DNA of 64,000 nt. Origin: Pseudooceanicola marinus (GTDB lineage: Bacteria > Pseudomonadota > Alphaproteobacteria > Rhodobacterales > Rhodobacteraceae). Under the pieces are notes generated by a model. The model was given only the letters and a program-made list of their open reading frames with translations, searched no databases and was not told the origin of the DNA. Numbering within the stretch: position 1 is the stretch's first letter; the number at the start of each line of letters is the position of its first letter. Made by a program: the position numbers and the translations under genes. Shown here one piece after another: positions 29,022 to 38,653 of this stretch. The stretch spans positions 2,064 to 66,063 of the forward strand of contig NZ_PGTC01000029.1 of NCBI RefSeq assembly GCF_002786295.1. Direction: 5' to 3'.

Positions 29022-29801
29022 TCAGCGGTGGAAGATCGGCAGGCCGGAGACGATCGCCAGGGCGATCACCCCATAGGCCAGCCAGCGGTAGGCGCGTTCA
29101 TGTTCGGGCGCGAAAAGGCGCTGGCCCACCAGGATGCCGACAGCATAGGGGATCGCCAGCAAAAGGGCCAGCCACAGCGCCGAGGCAGTCACCCGCCCCT
29201 GCCAGAACAGCCCGGCGATGATGGCGATGTCCAGAAGCGCCAGAAAGAGGATCGTATTGGCCCGCACCACGGCGGCGCCCGAGGGGCCCGCCAGGTAGAA
29301 GAGGATCACCGGCGGCCCGGTCAGCCCGGTGGTGCCCCCCAGCACCCCTGCCGCCGCGCCAACCCCGGCCAGGCCAGGCCAGCGCACCCGCCCGCCATAG
29401 CGCCACCCCGAGATCAGCGCCGCCAGGGTCAGCGCCGCCGCCCCGCTGACGCACCAACGCAACGCCGCCTGCGGCAACCAGCCCAGCAACCACAGGCCAA
29501 GCGGCGCGGCCAGGATGGCCGCCCCCGCGAGCACGGCCACCTGGCGCCGGTCCGCCTCGCGCGCCGCGCGCGGCACGATCACAGGCCAGGTCAGCACCCC
29601 CATCCCCATGACCACCACGATGGCCTCGGGGACCGGCAGGAAGATCCCCGCCACCGGCATGATGATCAGGGCCGAGCCGAAGCCCGCGAACCCGCGCACC
29701 ACCCCCGCCGCCAGGCAGGTGAACAGCAGAACGAAAAGGCCGGGGCTTGCGAAAGCCCCGGCCAATCCCTGCGTCACCGCCTCTGCGACAACGCCGCTCA
29801 T
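29022..29801 (-). CDS. TauE/SafE-family sulfite exporter-like protein
   Basis: A 259-residue membrane protein with about eight hydrophobic helices in two repeats: the first with GFAGFGSALIIMPV (near 42-55), the second with GGTTGLTGPPVILFYLAG (near 150). These are TauE/SafE hallmarks. Members move sulfite, sulfoacetate or other sulfur-containing organic acids; the substrate here is unknown. Its start overlaps the secF stop by 4 bases, so it is translationally coupled to the Sec machinery genes. Confidence 0.88.
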   Translation of the reverse strand: MSGVVAEAVTQGLAGAFASPGLFVLLFTCLAAGVVRGFAGFGSALIIMPVAGIFLPVPEAIVVVMGMGVLTWPVIVPRAAREADRRQVAVLAGAAILAAPLGLWLLGWLPQAALRWCVSGAAALTLAALISGWRYGGRVRWPGLAGVGAAAGVLGGTTGLTGPPVILFYLAGPSGAAVVRANTILFLALLDIAIIAGLFWQGRVTASALWLALLLAIPYAVGILVGQRLFAPEHERAYRWLAYGVIALAIVSGLPIFHR

Positions 29802-30769
29802 GCGTCGATATTGGCGAACTTGGTGCCGGCGCCGCCGCCCGAGTTTTTCGTCCAGTCGCGTTTCACGCCCAGCCACAGCACCACGTTCTTGGCCACGTAG
29901 ACCGAAGAATAGGTGCCGATGACCACGCCCCAGGTGATGGCGAAGACGAAGCTGCGGATCACGTCGCCGCCCAGCACCAGCAGCGCGATCAGCGCCAGCA
30001 GCGTGGTGCCCGAGGTCATGATCGTCCGGCTCAGCGTCTCGTTGACCGAGATGTTCATCACGTCGATCAGCGGCTTCTGCTTGAACTTGCGCAGGTTCTC
30101 CCGCAGCCGGTCGAAGATCACCACCGTGTCGTTGATCGAATAGCCGATGATCGTCAGCAGCGCCGCGATGGTCGCCAGGTCGAAGCGGATCTGCAGCAGG
30201 CTGAACACGCCGATGGTCAGGATCACGTCGTGGAACAGCGCAAAGACCGCCCCCAGCGAGAACTGCCATTCAAAGCGCAGCCAGATGTAGAAGAGGATCG
30301 CCGCCAGCGCCGCCGAAACGGCCAGGACGGCCGTCTGGATCAGCTCGCCCGACACCTTCGGCCCGACGCTTTCGACGCTGGTGAAGCGGATCGAGGGATC
30401 CACCTCCTGCAGCGCGGCCTCCACCGTGGCCACCGTCTCGGCGGCGACGGCTTCCTGCTCGTCCTGGGCCTGGATGCGGATCATCGCCACATGCTTGCCC
30501 TCGCCGAAGGACGGGTCGAACACCTCGGAGATCACCACGTCGCCCAGCCCCAGCGGGTCCAGGGCATCGCGATAGGCGCCCACGTCGACCGAGCTGGTGC
30601 TTTCGGTGCGCAGCGTGGTGCCGCCGCGGAAGTCGATGCCGAAGTTCAGCCCGACCACCAGCCAAAGGATCACCGAGGCGACCATGGCCACCGCCGAGAT
30701 CCCGAAGGTCAGGTAGCGGTACTTGAAGAAGTCGATGTGGGTTTCTTCGGGAACAAGTCTCAGCCGCAT
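29798..30769 (-). CDS. secF: Protein translocase subunit SecF
   Basis: A 323-residue inner-membrane protein: first helix at about 20-40, a periplasmic domain with FRGGTTLRTE, then five helices with GYSINDTVVIFDRLREN. SecF with SecD uses the proton gradient to pull exported proteins across. The start at 30769 (MRLRLVPEETHIDFFKYR) leaves a 2-base gap to the secD stop; an upstream in-frame start overlaps secD and is less likely. Confidence 0.97.
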   Translation of the reverse strand: MRLRLVPEETHIDFFKYRYLTFGISAVAMVASVILWLVVGLNFGIDFRGGTTLRTESTSSVDVGAYRDALDPLGLGDVVISEVFDPSFGEGKHVAMIRIQAQDEQEAVAAETVATVEAALQEVDPSIRFTSVESVGPKVSGELIQTAVLAVSAALAAILFYIWLRFEWQFSLGAVFALFHDVILTIGVFSLLQIRFDLATIAALLTIIGYSINDTVVIFDRLRENLRKFKQKPLIDVMNISVNETLSRTIMTSGTTLLALIALLVLGGDVIRSFVFAITWGVVIGTYSSVYVAKNVVLWLGVKRDWTKNSGGGAGTKFANIDA

Positions 30770-30771
30770 GA

Positions 30772-32415
30772 TCAGATCTCCAGCGTCTTGGGCCGCGCCC
30801 GTTCGAACCACATGACCACGATCAGCCGCGTGATGTAGATGGCCGTGAAGACCGAGGTGAGGATGCCGATCCCCAGCGTCACCGAGAAGCCGCGCACGGG
30901 GCCGGAGCCCAGCACGAAGAGGATCACGGCCACGATGAAGGTGGTGATGTTGGCGTCGATGATCGCCGACAGCGCCCGGTCATAGCCCAGCTCGATCGCC
31001 CGCGCCGGTCCCTTGGCCGTCTTCAGTTCCTCGCGGATCCGCTCGAAGACCAGCACGTTGGCGTCCACCGCCATGCCGATGGTCAGCACGATGCCGGCAA
31101 TGCCCGGCAGGGTCAGCGTCGCCCCGATCATCGACAGCAGGCCGAAGATCAGCCCGACGTTCAGGATCAGCGCGATATTGGCGAAGAGGCCGAACAAACC
31201 GTAGCTGGCGAACATGAAGACCAGCACGGCGACGCCTGCCACGATACAGGCGATCTTGCCCGCCTGGATGCTGTCGGCGCCCAGTTCCGGGCCGATGGTC
31301 CGCTCTTCAAGGAAGTCGAGCCCAGCCGGCAGCGCACCGGCGCGCAGCAGGACGGCCAGCTGGGTGCTTTCCTCGACGCTGAAGTTGCCGGTGATGATGC
31401 CCGAACCGCCGGCGATATGCGCCTGGATGACCGGGGCCGAGATGACCTCGTTGTCCAGCACGATGGCGAAGGGGTTGCCGATATTCTCGGCGGTGTAATC
31501 ACCGAACTTCCGCGCGCCCGAGGGGTTGAACCGGAAGGACACGGCGGGCCGCCCGTTCTGGTCGAAGCTGGGCTGCGCATCCACCAGTTCCTCGCCCGAA
31601 ACGACGGACGCGGTTTCCAGCACGTAGAAGAGACCGTCATCATCCAGCGACGGCAGCACTTCCTGCCCCGCGGAGGGGCGGGTGTCGCCATTGGTGGTGG
31701 AGGAGACGACGGGCTGGAAGGTCAGCTGCGCCGTGGTGCCGATGATCTCCTTCAGCTCGGCCGCCGAGCCGATCCCGGGCACCTGGATCAGGATCCGGTC
31801 GCTGCCCTGGCGCTGAATGGTGGGTTCGCGGGTGCCGACCTCGTCGATCCGGCGGCGGATGATTTCAAGGCTCTGGCGCACCGTGCGGTCGTCCGTCGCC
31901 AGGCGCTCGGCCTCCGACAGCTGCACGGTGATCGTGTCGCCCGCGCCAGAGACCACGATGTCGCTTGCCCCCGCCCCGGTCAGCGAGGCGACCGGCTGCG
32001 ACAGCCCGCGCACCAGTTCTACCGCGCGGTCGAGACCGGCCGGATCGCCGATGCGCACCACCAGGGTGCCGTCGTCGGAGGGTTGCAGGCGGATCGTGCC
32101 GACCTCGTCGCGGTGATCGCGCAGCAGGTTGCGCACCTCGGGCCACAGCCCTTCCATGCGCGTCTGGTAGACCTCTTCCACCCGCACTTCGGCCAGCAGA
32201 TGCGCCCCGCCCCGCAGGTCGAGGCCGAGGTTCACCAGACCAGAAGGCAGGAAGGAGGGCCAGCCGCCGACGCCGGTGTCATCGCCCGCCTGGGCGGCCA
32301 CCTCGTCGTTGTAGGTCTCGACCCGGGAATAGAAGGCATTGGGAAGGGCCAGCAGCAGACCGAGGGCGACAAGCCCCCAGATCAGGACCCGTTTCCACGT
32401 TTCGATTTGCAGCAT
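30772..32415 (-). CDS. secD: Protein translocase subunit SecD
   Basis: A 547-residue inner-membrane protein with one N-terminal helix, a large periplasmic region and five C-terminal helices. The hallmarks are present: LDLRGGAHLLAEV near residue 63, RRRIDEVGTREPTIQRQG, and GIAGIVLTIGMAVDANVLVFERIREEL near residue 430. It acts with SecF and YajC in late steps of Sec export. The gap to yajC is about 90 bases. Confidence 0.97.
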   Translation of the reverse strand: MLQIETWKRVLIWGLVALGLLLALPNAFYSRVETYNDEVAAQAGDDTGVGGWPSFLPSGLVNLGLDLRGGAHLLAEVRVEEVYQTRMEGLWPEVRNLLRDHRDEVGTIRLQPSDDGTLVVRIGDPAGLDRAVELVRGLSQPVASLTGAGASDIVVSGAGDTITVQLSEAERLATDDRTVRQSLEIIRRRIDEVGTREPTIQRQGSDRILIQVPGIGSAAELKEIIGTTAQLTFQPVVSSTTNGDTRPSAGQEVLPSLDDDGLFYVLETASVVSGEELVDAQPSFDQNGRPAVSFRFNPSGARKFGDYTAENIGNPFAIVLDNEVISAPVIQAHIAGGSGIITGNFSVEESTQLAVLLRAGALPAGLDFLEERTIGPELGADSIQAGKIACIVAGVAVLVFMFASYGLFGLFANIALILNVGLIFGLLSMIGATLTLPGIAGIVLTIGMAVDANVLVFERIREELKTAKGPARAIELGYDRALSAIIDANITTFIVAVILFVLGSGPVRGFSVTLGIGILTSVFTAIYITRLIVVMWFERARPKTLEI

Positions 32416-32508
32416 GTCGGCCCTTTCCTGAAGGCGTCTGCCGGCACCGGGCCCGGATCACGCGACGGGGCGCGCCTGGCGCACCCCGACCGCCCGGACC
32501 CCGGGGCC

Positions 32509-32802
32509 TTACTTCGCCTCTGCGGCGGGCTCGGTCTTGGAGACCACGTTCGCGAGGGTGGACTTCACCACGCGGACCTTCACGCCCTCGGCGATCTCGA
32601 CCTCGACCTCGCCGTCGTCCTTGACCTTGGAGACCTTGCCCATGATGCCCCCCTGGGTGATCACCTGGTCGCCCCGGCGCACGCCATCGACCATGGCACG
32701 ATGTTCCTTCATCTTCTTCTGCTGCGGACGGATCAGCAGGAAATACATGATCGCGAAGATCAGGATCAGCGGCAGGAACTGCGCGATAGCGTTGCCTTCC
32801 AT
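32509..32802 (-). CDS. yajC: Preprotein translocase subunit YajC
   Basis: A 97-residue protein with one N-terminal hydrophobic helix (FLPLILIFAIMYFLLIRPQQKKMKEH) and a soluble domain with GDQVITQGGIMGKV. The start at 32802 has a GGGGAG-type ribosome binding site; the open frame extends upstream without homology. YajC associates with SecDF and YidC. It is first in the yajC-secD-secF order that is usual in proteobacteria. Confidence 0.95.
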   Translation of the reverse strand: MEGNAIAQFLPLILIFAIMYFLLIRPQQKKMKEHRAMVDGVRRGDQVITQGGIMGKVSKVKDDGEVEVEIAEGVKVRVVKSTLANVVSKTEPAAEAK

Positions 32803-33161
32803 GGGGCTCCCCTCTTTTGGCCACCCGCGAGACTGCCCCGCGGAATTTGGCCGGAACCTATGTGCGGTGCTGGGGGATTGCAAGGTGAGAAGGGGCGCGG
32901 GCGGGTGCGCGGCGCACACATTCGCGGGGGCTCGAGGGTGCTGCGGCGGGGTTTCGGGCGGGTCGGAGATTTTGGGCGGCGGGGTGTCTGGGTGTGGCGT
33001 GAGGCTGTGCCCCGTCGGCTGGAGGTCAGCCCACCGTCTTTCGGCCATCGTCCCACCCTGCCCCCGGGAAACGCCCCGGGAGCCTGTCGCCGCTGTTGCG
33101 CTCTGGCGTCAGGGCGTTAACCATTCGGGCGGGATCTTGGGACGCGGGGGACAGGCGAAAG
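32803..33161. other. Intergenic region between divergent yajC and cassette genes
   Basis: About 360 bases without a recognisable gene. It must hold the yajC promoter on the left side and the promoter of the membrane/pentapeptide cassette on the right. A G-rich, C-poor plus strand from 32880 to 33020 is noticeable. No clear operator was identified. Confidence 0.4.
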
Positions 33162-33857
33162 ATGGATAGCTATCTGCAAGTGGTGACGCATCCATTTCTA
33201 TGGATAGCGGCGGGGTTCGTTGTTCTCTTCTATCTGGTGCAGATGCTTGTCTCCTGGGACAGCAGCAAGGACGATCAGTCCCGCCACCTGCGCACCTCGC
33301 CGAGCGAGATGCTCATCCGCTGGCTCAAGGGAAACTACGTCCCGACGATCCTGCTTACCACCGCCCTCCTCGCCATTCTCGCGCTAGGCTTCTACCTGTT
33401 CGACATCGCCCGCGCGGTGCACAACATGGTCGGCCTGCTGCTGGACCAGACCCGCGACATCCGCGCCGGGGAAGCCGATCTCTCCGACAGCTCCGACACC
33501 CTGCGCGACCTCGCTCATGGCTCTGCCCTGCTGCTCGGCGTCCTTGCCGCCGCCGCCACGATCTTCTTCTCGGTCATCCGAGTCTGGATCAACGACCGCA
33601 ATATCCGCGCCACCGAAGACGGTTTGGTGACCGACCGGATCAACAAGGCGGTTGAGGGGCTGGGAAAGTTCACAGAGTTCAAGACCACGCAGAAATTAGC
33701 TGGCGGTTCTTTCCAGACAGTCGAAGAAACGAAGCCAGACTTGGTCGTACGAATTGGGTCAATTCAGGCCCTTGAGCGCATCGCTGAAGACAGCGAACGG
33801 GATAGGGAGCGTATTGTAGTGCTACTGACGGAATACATCAGGGAGAATGCGCGTTGA
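33162..33857 (+). CDS. Membrane protein resembling the N-terminal half of a pentapeptide-repeat membrane protein
   Basis: A 231-residue protein. Three hydrophobic helices are visible (about 10-28, 63-85, 124-145). After them comes a soluble tail with VTDRINKAVEGLGKF and VRIGSIQALERIAEDSERDRERIVVLLTEYIRENA. In a widespread family this tail (ALERIA-DSERD motif) leads directly into pentapeptide repeats in the same chain. Here a stop codon follows, and the repeats start in the next gene, which overlaps by 4 bases (TTGA). From about 33660 the GC content drops compared with the neighbours, a sign of transfer. Function unknown; membrane sensor or toxin/defence role are guesses. Confidence 0.72.
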   Translation: MDSYLQVVTHPFLWIAAGFVVLFYLVQMLVSWDSSKDDQSRHLRTSPSEMLIRWLKGNYVPTILLTTALLAILALGFYLFDIARAVHNMVGLLLDQTRDIRAGEADLSDSSDTLRDLAHGSALLLGVLAAAATIFFSVIRVWINDRNIRATEDGLVTDRINKAVEGLGKFTEFKTTQKLAGGSFQTVEETKPDLVVRIGSIQALERIAEDSERDRERIVVLLTEYIRENAR

Positions 33858-34714
33858 GTGGAGGAGCCAGCCAATCCTCGCGGGAGGCAACCGCGGCCAG
33901 ACGAGACATCAGAGCCGCTTTAGAAGCAGTGCTGAGAGTTCGAGCCTTGGCTTCACGAGCAATTGAAATCCCTCGCAGGTTGGACATGTCGGACACAGAT
34001 TTTTCCCATGCAGATCTCCAAGGTCTGGATCTCAGCGAAACGCAGTTTAGGAACACAACATTCCGCGAAGCCCAGTTGAACCAATCGAACATGTCCGGCG
34101 CCACACTCATCAGAGCAATACTAGACGGCGCTCATTGCCTCTTCACTAATTTCACATCCGCCGACCTGACTGCCTCCTCTTTGGTAAAAGCCGTTCTTCG
34201 CCGTGCAAACCTAGAGGGGGCCGTTTTCACGATGGCAGACCTTTGGTGCGCAGACCTTAGGGAGACGAATTTGCGTGGCGCTAACCTTTCGAGGCCAAAG
34301 CGGTTTGGGGCGCACCTTAATCGGTCTGACTTATCCTACGCAAAGCTGCGCGACGTAGATCTTCGCGGCGGCTTCATCAGAGGCTGCAATTTCAACGGCG
34401 CAGACCTTGGGTGGACGAAATTCGATGACGAGACCGAGTTCCAGGGTTGCTCCTTCGCGGGCGCTGCTTTGAAGGAAACTGACCTGAGCGACGTCAAGCG
34501 GATCAAACCCTATTTGAAGAACATCTTCTTCGATGGCTCCGTTACGCTGCCCGGCGGGATCACACCTCAGCACCCCGACTGGCCCAAGGATCGCCCCAAG
34601 GAGCGCCTGTTCGGTGGCCTCTACACCGAGGAGAGGGATTCTGAGTTCCACCAAGCCTGGCGCGCCTGGCAGCGCGAGCATCACCCGGACACCCTCCCCG
34701 ACCACCTCCGCTAG
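33854..34714 (+). CDS. Pentapeptide-repeat protein, partner of the preceding membrane protein
   Basis: A 286-residue protein. After a basic helical start (residues 1-45, including RRDIRAALEAVLRVRALA) there are about 30 pentapeptide repeats of A(D/N)LXX type, from LDMSDTDFSHADLQGLDLSE to near residue 220, expected to fold as a right-handed beta helix. The C-terminus (ERDSEFHQAWRAWQREHHPD) is different. The start is a TTG in a TTGA overlap with the preceding stop; AGGGAG lies 8 bases before it, so reinitiation is plausible. GC is lower than in serS. See the finding on a split protein. Confidence 0.8.
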   Translation: MSGGASQSSREATAARRDIRAALEAVLRVRALASRAIEIPRRLDMSDTDFSHADLQGLDLSETQFRNTTFREAQLNQSNMSGATLIRAILDGAHCLFTNFTSADLTASSLVKAVLRRANLEGAVFTMADLWCADLRETNLRGANLSRPKRFGAHLNRSDLSYAKLRDVDLRGGFIRGCNFNGADLGWTKFDDETEFQGCSFAGAALKETDLSDVKRIKPYLKNIFFDGSVTLPGGITPQHPDWPKDRPKERLFGGLYTEERDSEFHQAWRAWQREHHPDTLPDHLR

Positions 34715-34842
34715 CCCCCGCGCCACACTCCCCGCCTGCCGCGCCCGCCCCCGCACTCCCCTGTACCCTTTCGCGGGCTTTTGCGGCATAAGGCCCCCGA
34801 CTCAACGCGGCCCCGCGCCGCCCCATTTCAGGAGTGCACGAC

Positions 34843-36135
34843 ATGCATGACATCCGCACCATCCGCGACAATCCGGCCGCCTTCGACGCCGCCCTGTCCC
34901 GCCGTGGCGCCTCGCCCGTGTCGTCCTCCTTGCTGGCCCTCGACGAGGAACGCCGCGCCAAGATCCAGGCCGCCGAGACCGCCCAGGCGGAGCAGAACGC
35001 CGCCTCCAAGCAGGTCGGCGCCGCCAAGGCCAAGGGCGACGAGGCCGAGTTCGAGCGTCTGCGCGCCCTGGTGGCCGAGAAGAAACAGGCGGTTGCCGCC
35101 ATGCAGGCCGAGGCCAAGGAGCTGGACGCGCAGCTGACCGAGGCCCTGATGGGCATCCCCAACCTGCCCTTCGACGACACGCCCGACGGCAAGGACGAGG
35201 ACGACAACGTCGAGATCCACCGCTGGGGCACCCCGCCCGAGCTGTCCTTCCCCCCGAAGGAGCATTACGAGCTGGCGGGCGTCGTCCCGGGCATGGATTT
35301 CGAGACGGCGGCGAAGCTGTCGGGCTCGCGCTTCGTGGTGCTCTCGGGCGCCGTGGCGCGGATCCATCGGGCGCTGGCGCAATTCATGGTCAACACCCAC
35401 GTCGACGAGAACGGCCTGACCGAGACCTGGACCCCGGTTCTGGTGCGCGAAGAGATGATGCTGGGCACCGGCCAGCTGCCGAAGTTCGGCGAAGACAGCT
35501 ATCAGACCCGCGAAGGCTGGTGGCTGGTGCCCACGGCCGAGGTGACGCTGACCAATATCGTCAATGGCGTCGTGGTCGAGGAAGGCTACCTGCCCCGCCG
35601 CTACGTGGCCCACACCCAGTGCTTCCGTTCCGAGGCGGGCTCTGCGGGGCGCGACACCGCCGGCATGCTGCGCCAGCACCAGTTCGAGAAGGTCGAGATG
35701 GTCTCGATCACCCATCCCGACGCCTCGCGCGAGGAGCTGGACCGGATGACCAAATGCGCCGAGGGCATCCTGGAGAAGCTGGGCCTGGCCTATCGCACCA
35801 TGGCCCTTTGCACCGGCGACATGGGGTTCGGCGCGCGGCGCACGCACGACATCGAGGTCTGGCTGCCCGGGCAGAACACCTACCGCGAGATCAGCTCGGT
35901 CTCGGTCTGCGGGGATTTCCAGGCCCGGCGGATGAACGCGCGGTTCAAGCCCGCCGATGGCGGCAAGCCGCAGTTCGTACATACGCTGAACGGCTCGGGG
36001 CTTGCCGTGGGCCGCTGCCTGATCGCCGTGCTGGAAAACGGCCAGCAGGAAGACGGCTCGGTCAAGCTGCCCGAGGTGCTGGCCCCCTACCTGGGCGGCA
36101 AGCTGACCCTGACCGCCGAGGGCGTTCTGGCTTAA
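34843..36135 (+). CDS. serS: Seryl-tRNA synthetase
   Basis: A 430-residue class II synthetase that charges tRNA-Ser. The N-terminal coiled coil (about 30-100) is rich in Ala, Glu and Lys. Motif 2 is [23 protein letters not shown] and motif 3 is [14 protein letters not shown]. The start at 34843 ([11 protein letters not shown]) has AGGAG at 34829-34833; the GTG at 34834 is in frame but has poor spacing. A 12-pair hairpin follows the stop codon. Confidence 0.97.
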   Translation: MHDIRTIRDNPAAFDAALSRRGASPVSSSLLALDEERRAKIQAAETAQAEQNAASKQVGAAKAKGDEAEFERLRALVAEKKQAVAAMQAEAKELDAQLTEALMGIPNLPFDDTPDGKDEDDNVEIHRWGTPPELSFPPKEHYELAGVVPGMDFETAAKLSGSRFVVLSGAVARIHRALAQFMVNTHVDENGLTETWTPVLVREEMMLGTGQLPKFGEDSYQTREGWWLVPTAEVTLTNIVNGVVVEEGYLPRRYVAHTQCFRSEAGSAGRDTAGMLRQHQFEKVEMVSITHPDASREELDRMTKCAEGILEKLGLAYRTMALCTGDMGFGARRTHDIEVWLPGQNTYREISSVSVCGDFQARRMNARFKPADGGKPQFVHTLNGSGLAVGRCLIAVLENGQQEDGSVKLPEVLAPYLGGKLTLTAEGVLA

Positions 36136-36175
36136 GCTACGGCGCCCATACGCCTGCGACAAAATGACAAAAGGC

Positions 36176-36204
36176 GAGGCCCCGGTGAACCACACCGGGG
36201 CCTC
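36176..36204 (+). terminator. Hairpin after serS
   Basis: GAGGCCCCGGTG pairs perfectly with CACCGGGGCCTC across the loop AACCA. No long T run follows, so termination strength is uncertain. Confidence 0.7.
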
Positions 36205-36209
36205 ATGCG

Positions 36210-36225
36210 TTTGTCATACGACAAA
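36210..36225. promoter_or_regulatory. TTTGTC-ATAC-GACAAA inverted repeat before the TspO-like gene
   Basis: A 6-base perfect inverted repeat (TTTGTC and GACAAA) with a 4-base spacer ends 12 bases before the start at 36238. The shape (TTGTC-N-GACAA) resembles operators of GntR-family regulators. It overlaps the likely ribosome binding region, so it may instead affect translation. Confidence 0.4.
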
Positions 36226-36237
36226 CGGAGGTCTCCC

Positions 36238-36960
36238 ATGTTCCGCATGAAAGCCATTCTCGTGCTCTGCGCCACGATCGCCTTTGCCCTGTCGCCGGTG
36301 GTCTCCCCCGGCTTTTCGGGGTTCACCGCCGATCAGTTCCCGGTGCCGCAGGTCGATCCGCCGATCCAGCCCATGGGGCTGACCTTCGCGGTGATCTGGA
36401 CGGTGATCTATGGCTGGCTGATCGTCATGGCGATCTATGGCCTCTTCAAACGCGCCGACGATGCGGGCTGGGACGCAGGGCGCTGGCCGCTCTTCGCCTC
36501 GCTGGTGGTGGGGGCCGCCTGGATCCCGGTCGCCAACCTGACGCCGATCTGGGCGACGGTGCTGATCTGGATCATGTGGGCCACCGCCCTCTGGGCGCTG
36601 TGGCGGGTGCCGGGGCGCGACCGGCTGTGGCTGCAAGCGCCGCTTGGCCTCTACGCGGGCTGGCTGACGGCGGCCTCCTGCGTGGGCACGGGTGTGCTCG
36701 CTACCGGTTACGGCGCGGCGCCGGTGCTGTGGGTGCATGGCGCCTTCCTGCTACTGGCCAGCTGGATCGCCGTGGCCGTGGCACGGCTGTCGCCCGGCGC
36801 GCGGCCCTTCTACCTGGGTGCCATGCTCTGGGCGGTGCTGGGGATCGTGATCGACAATGCCGTCGCGGGCCGGTGGATCTTCGGCGGGATCGCCGCGGCG
36901 GTGCTGGTGGTGCTTCTGCCGATCTTCGCGAGACATCTGCGGCGCTTCGCGGCGACCTGA
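36238..36960 (+). CDS. TspO/MBR-like tryptophan-rich membrane protein
   Basis: A 240-residue protein with about seven hydrophobic helices and many tryptophans, including FAVIWTVIYGWLIVMAIYGLF, which resembles the TspO/MBR core (W-x-P and Y-G-W segments). It is longer than canonical TspO (about 160 residues). TspO proteins bind porphyrins and tune stress and pigment responses in Rhodobacter. The start at 36238 has GGAGG upstream. The gene is convergent with der. Assignment to the family is likely but not certain. Confidence 0.6.
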   Translation: MFRMKAILVLCATIAFALSPVVSPGFSGFTADQFPVPQVDPPIQPMGLTFAVIWTVIYGWLIVMAIYGLFKRADDAGWDAGRWPLFASLVVGAAWIPVANLTPIWATVLIWIMWATALWALWRVPGRDRLWLQAPLGLYAGWLTAASCVGTGVLATGYGAAPVLWVHGAFLLLASWIAVAVARLSPGARPFYLGAMLWAVLGIVIDNAVAGRWIFGGIAAAVLVVLLPIFARHLRRFAAT

Positions 36961-36983
36961 CCGCGGCAACCGGGATAAAAGGA

Positions 36984-37008
36984 AAAGGGCGCCCGTCGGG
37001 CGCCCTTT
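36984..37008. terminator. Bidirectional terminator between the TspO-like gene and der
   Basis: AAAGGGCGCCC (36984-36994) pairs with GGGCGCCCTTT (36998-37008) around GTC, with A runs to the left and T runs to the right. It can serve both convergent genes. Confidence 0.88.
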
Positions 37009-37020
37009 CGCATGGCCTGA

Positions 37021-38562
37021 TCACTTCACCGGCTTGCGGCCCAGGGGCTTGCCGCCCGAGGGGCGGCTGCCGCGCTTGGGCTTCTCGTCGGCGCGGCCCT
37101 TGCCCAGGTGCTTGCGCAGGCGCGAAGGCGTCGTCTTCGTCTTGTTCTTGTAGGGGTTCTTGTCCCCCTGCCCCCGCATGGTCAGGCGAATGGGAGTGCC
37201 CGGCATGTCGAAATCGGCCCGCAGCCCGTTCACCAGGTAACGCGAGTAACTGTCGGGGATCTTGTCGGGATGGCTGCACATCACAACAAACCCCGGCGGC
37301 CGCGTCTTGGCCTGAGTCATGTAGCGCAGGCGGATGCGACGGCCGCCCGGGGCAGGCGGCGGGTGCTGCTCCAGCATGGCAGTCAGCCAGCGGTTCAAGC
37401 GGCCAGTGGAAATGCGACGGTTCCAGACCGCATGGGCCTTCAGGATCGCATCATGCAGGCGGTCGAGGCCGCGGCCCGTCTTGGCAGAGACGGTGATCAG
37501 CGGCGCGCCGCGCAGCTGCGGCAGCAGGCGCTCGAAGCTCTCCTTCAGCGCCTTCAGCTTCTCCTGCTTCTCGTCCTCGATGTCCCACTTGTTGACGGCG
37601 ACGACAACGGCACGGCCCTCGCGTTCGGCCAGGTCGGCGATGCGCAGGTCCTGCTGTTCAAAGGGAATGGCGGCGTCGAGCAGGACCACCACCACTTCCG
37701 CGAACTTCACCGCGCGCAAGCCGTCGGCCACCGACAGCTTCTCGACCTTGTCCTGCACCTTGGCCTTCTTGCGCATGCCGGCGGTGTCGAAGATCCGCGT
37801 GGGCGTGCCCGCCCAGTCGATGCGCAACGAGATCGAGTCGCGGGTGATCCCGGCCTCGGGGCCCGTCAGCAGGCGATCCTCGCCCAGGATCTTGTTGATC
37901 AGGGTGGATTTCCCGGCGTTCGGCCGGCCCACCACGGCGATCTGCAGCGGGCGGTCCTCGCTGGGGGCCCAGGCGGCCTCGGCCTCTTCCTCGCCGCCGT
38001 CTTCCTCCGGCACGCTCACGTCCATCTCGGGCGCGGCGGCCACGGCCACGGCGGTGCGTTCGGCGAAGGTCTCCGACAGGGGCAGCAGCGCACCGAAGAG
38101 ATCGGCCATCCCCTCGCCATGCTCGGCGGAGATGCGGACCGGTTCGCCCAGGCCGAGGTTCCAGGCCTCCAGCACACCGGCATCGGCGGCCGAGCCCTCG
38201 CCCTTGTTGGCGGCCAGGATGACGTGATCGGCCTTCTTGCGCAGGATCTCGGCGAAGACCTCATCCGTCGGCGTCACCCCGGTGCGGGCGTCGATCATGA
38301 AGAGGCACACATCGGCCATTTCCACGGCGCGTTCGGTCAGGCGGCGCATGCGCCCCTGCAGGCTGTCGTCGTTGGCATCCTCCAGCCCGGCGGTGTCGAT
38401 GACGGTGAAGTCGATGTCGCCGAGGCGCGCCGCGCCTTCGCGCAGGTCGCGCGTGACACCGGGCTGGTCATCCACCAGGGCGAGCTTCTTGCCCACCAGG
38501 CGGTTGAACAGCGTCGACTTGCCGACATTGGGACGGCCCACGATGGCCAGGGTGAAGGACAT
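37021..38562 (-). CDS. der: Ribosome-associated GTPase Der (EngA)
   Basis: A 513-residue protein with two GTPase domains in tandem. The first has [14 protein letters not shown] and DTAGLE, the second [25 protein letters not shown] and NKWD. A C-terminal KH-like domain follows. The tail is basic with Lys/Arg/Gly repeats (about 465-513). Der is needed for assembly of the large ribosomal subunit. Upstream on the same strand come bamB and the yfgM-like gene, a common order. Confidence 0.97.
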   Translation of the reverse strand: MSFTLAIVGRPNVGKSTLFNRLVGKKLALVDDQPGVTRDLREGAARLGDIDFTVIDTAGLEDANDDSLQGRMRRLTERAVEMADVCLFMIDARTGVTPTDEVFAEILRKKADHVILAANKGEGSAADAGVLEAWNLGLGEPVRISAEHGEGMADLFGALLPLSETFAERTAVAVAAAPEMDVSVPEEDGGEEEAEAAWAPSEDRPLQIAVVGRPNAGKSTLINKILGEDRLLTGPEAGITRDSISLRIDWAGTPTRIFDTAGMRKKAKVQDKVEKLSVADGLRAVKFAEVVVVLLDAAIPFEQQDLRIADLAEREGRAVVVAVNKWDIEDEKQEKLKALKESFERLLPQLRGAPLITVSAKTGRGLDRLHDAILKAHAVWNRRISTGRLNRWLTAMLEQHPPPAPGGRRIRLRYMTQAKTRPPGFVVMCSHPDKIPDSYSRYLVNGLRADFDMPGTPIRLTMRGQGDKNPYKNKTKTTPSRLRKHLGKGRADEKPKRGSRPSGGKPLGRKPVK

Positions 38563-38653
38563 GAACGCCTCTCAGGGTTGCGAAAGCGCCGCATAGCGCG
38601 GAATGGGGGCCGCCGTAAAGGCTGATCGACCACGGCGCGTCTTCCACCGGGAC

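Noticed and set aside
33840-33860. Programmed -1 frameshift at the cassette junction
   Set aside because: The overlap lacks a classical slippery heptamer; a separate start with its own ribosome binding site explains it better, though not ruled out.
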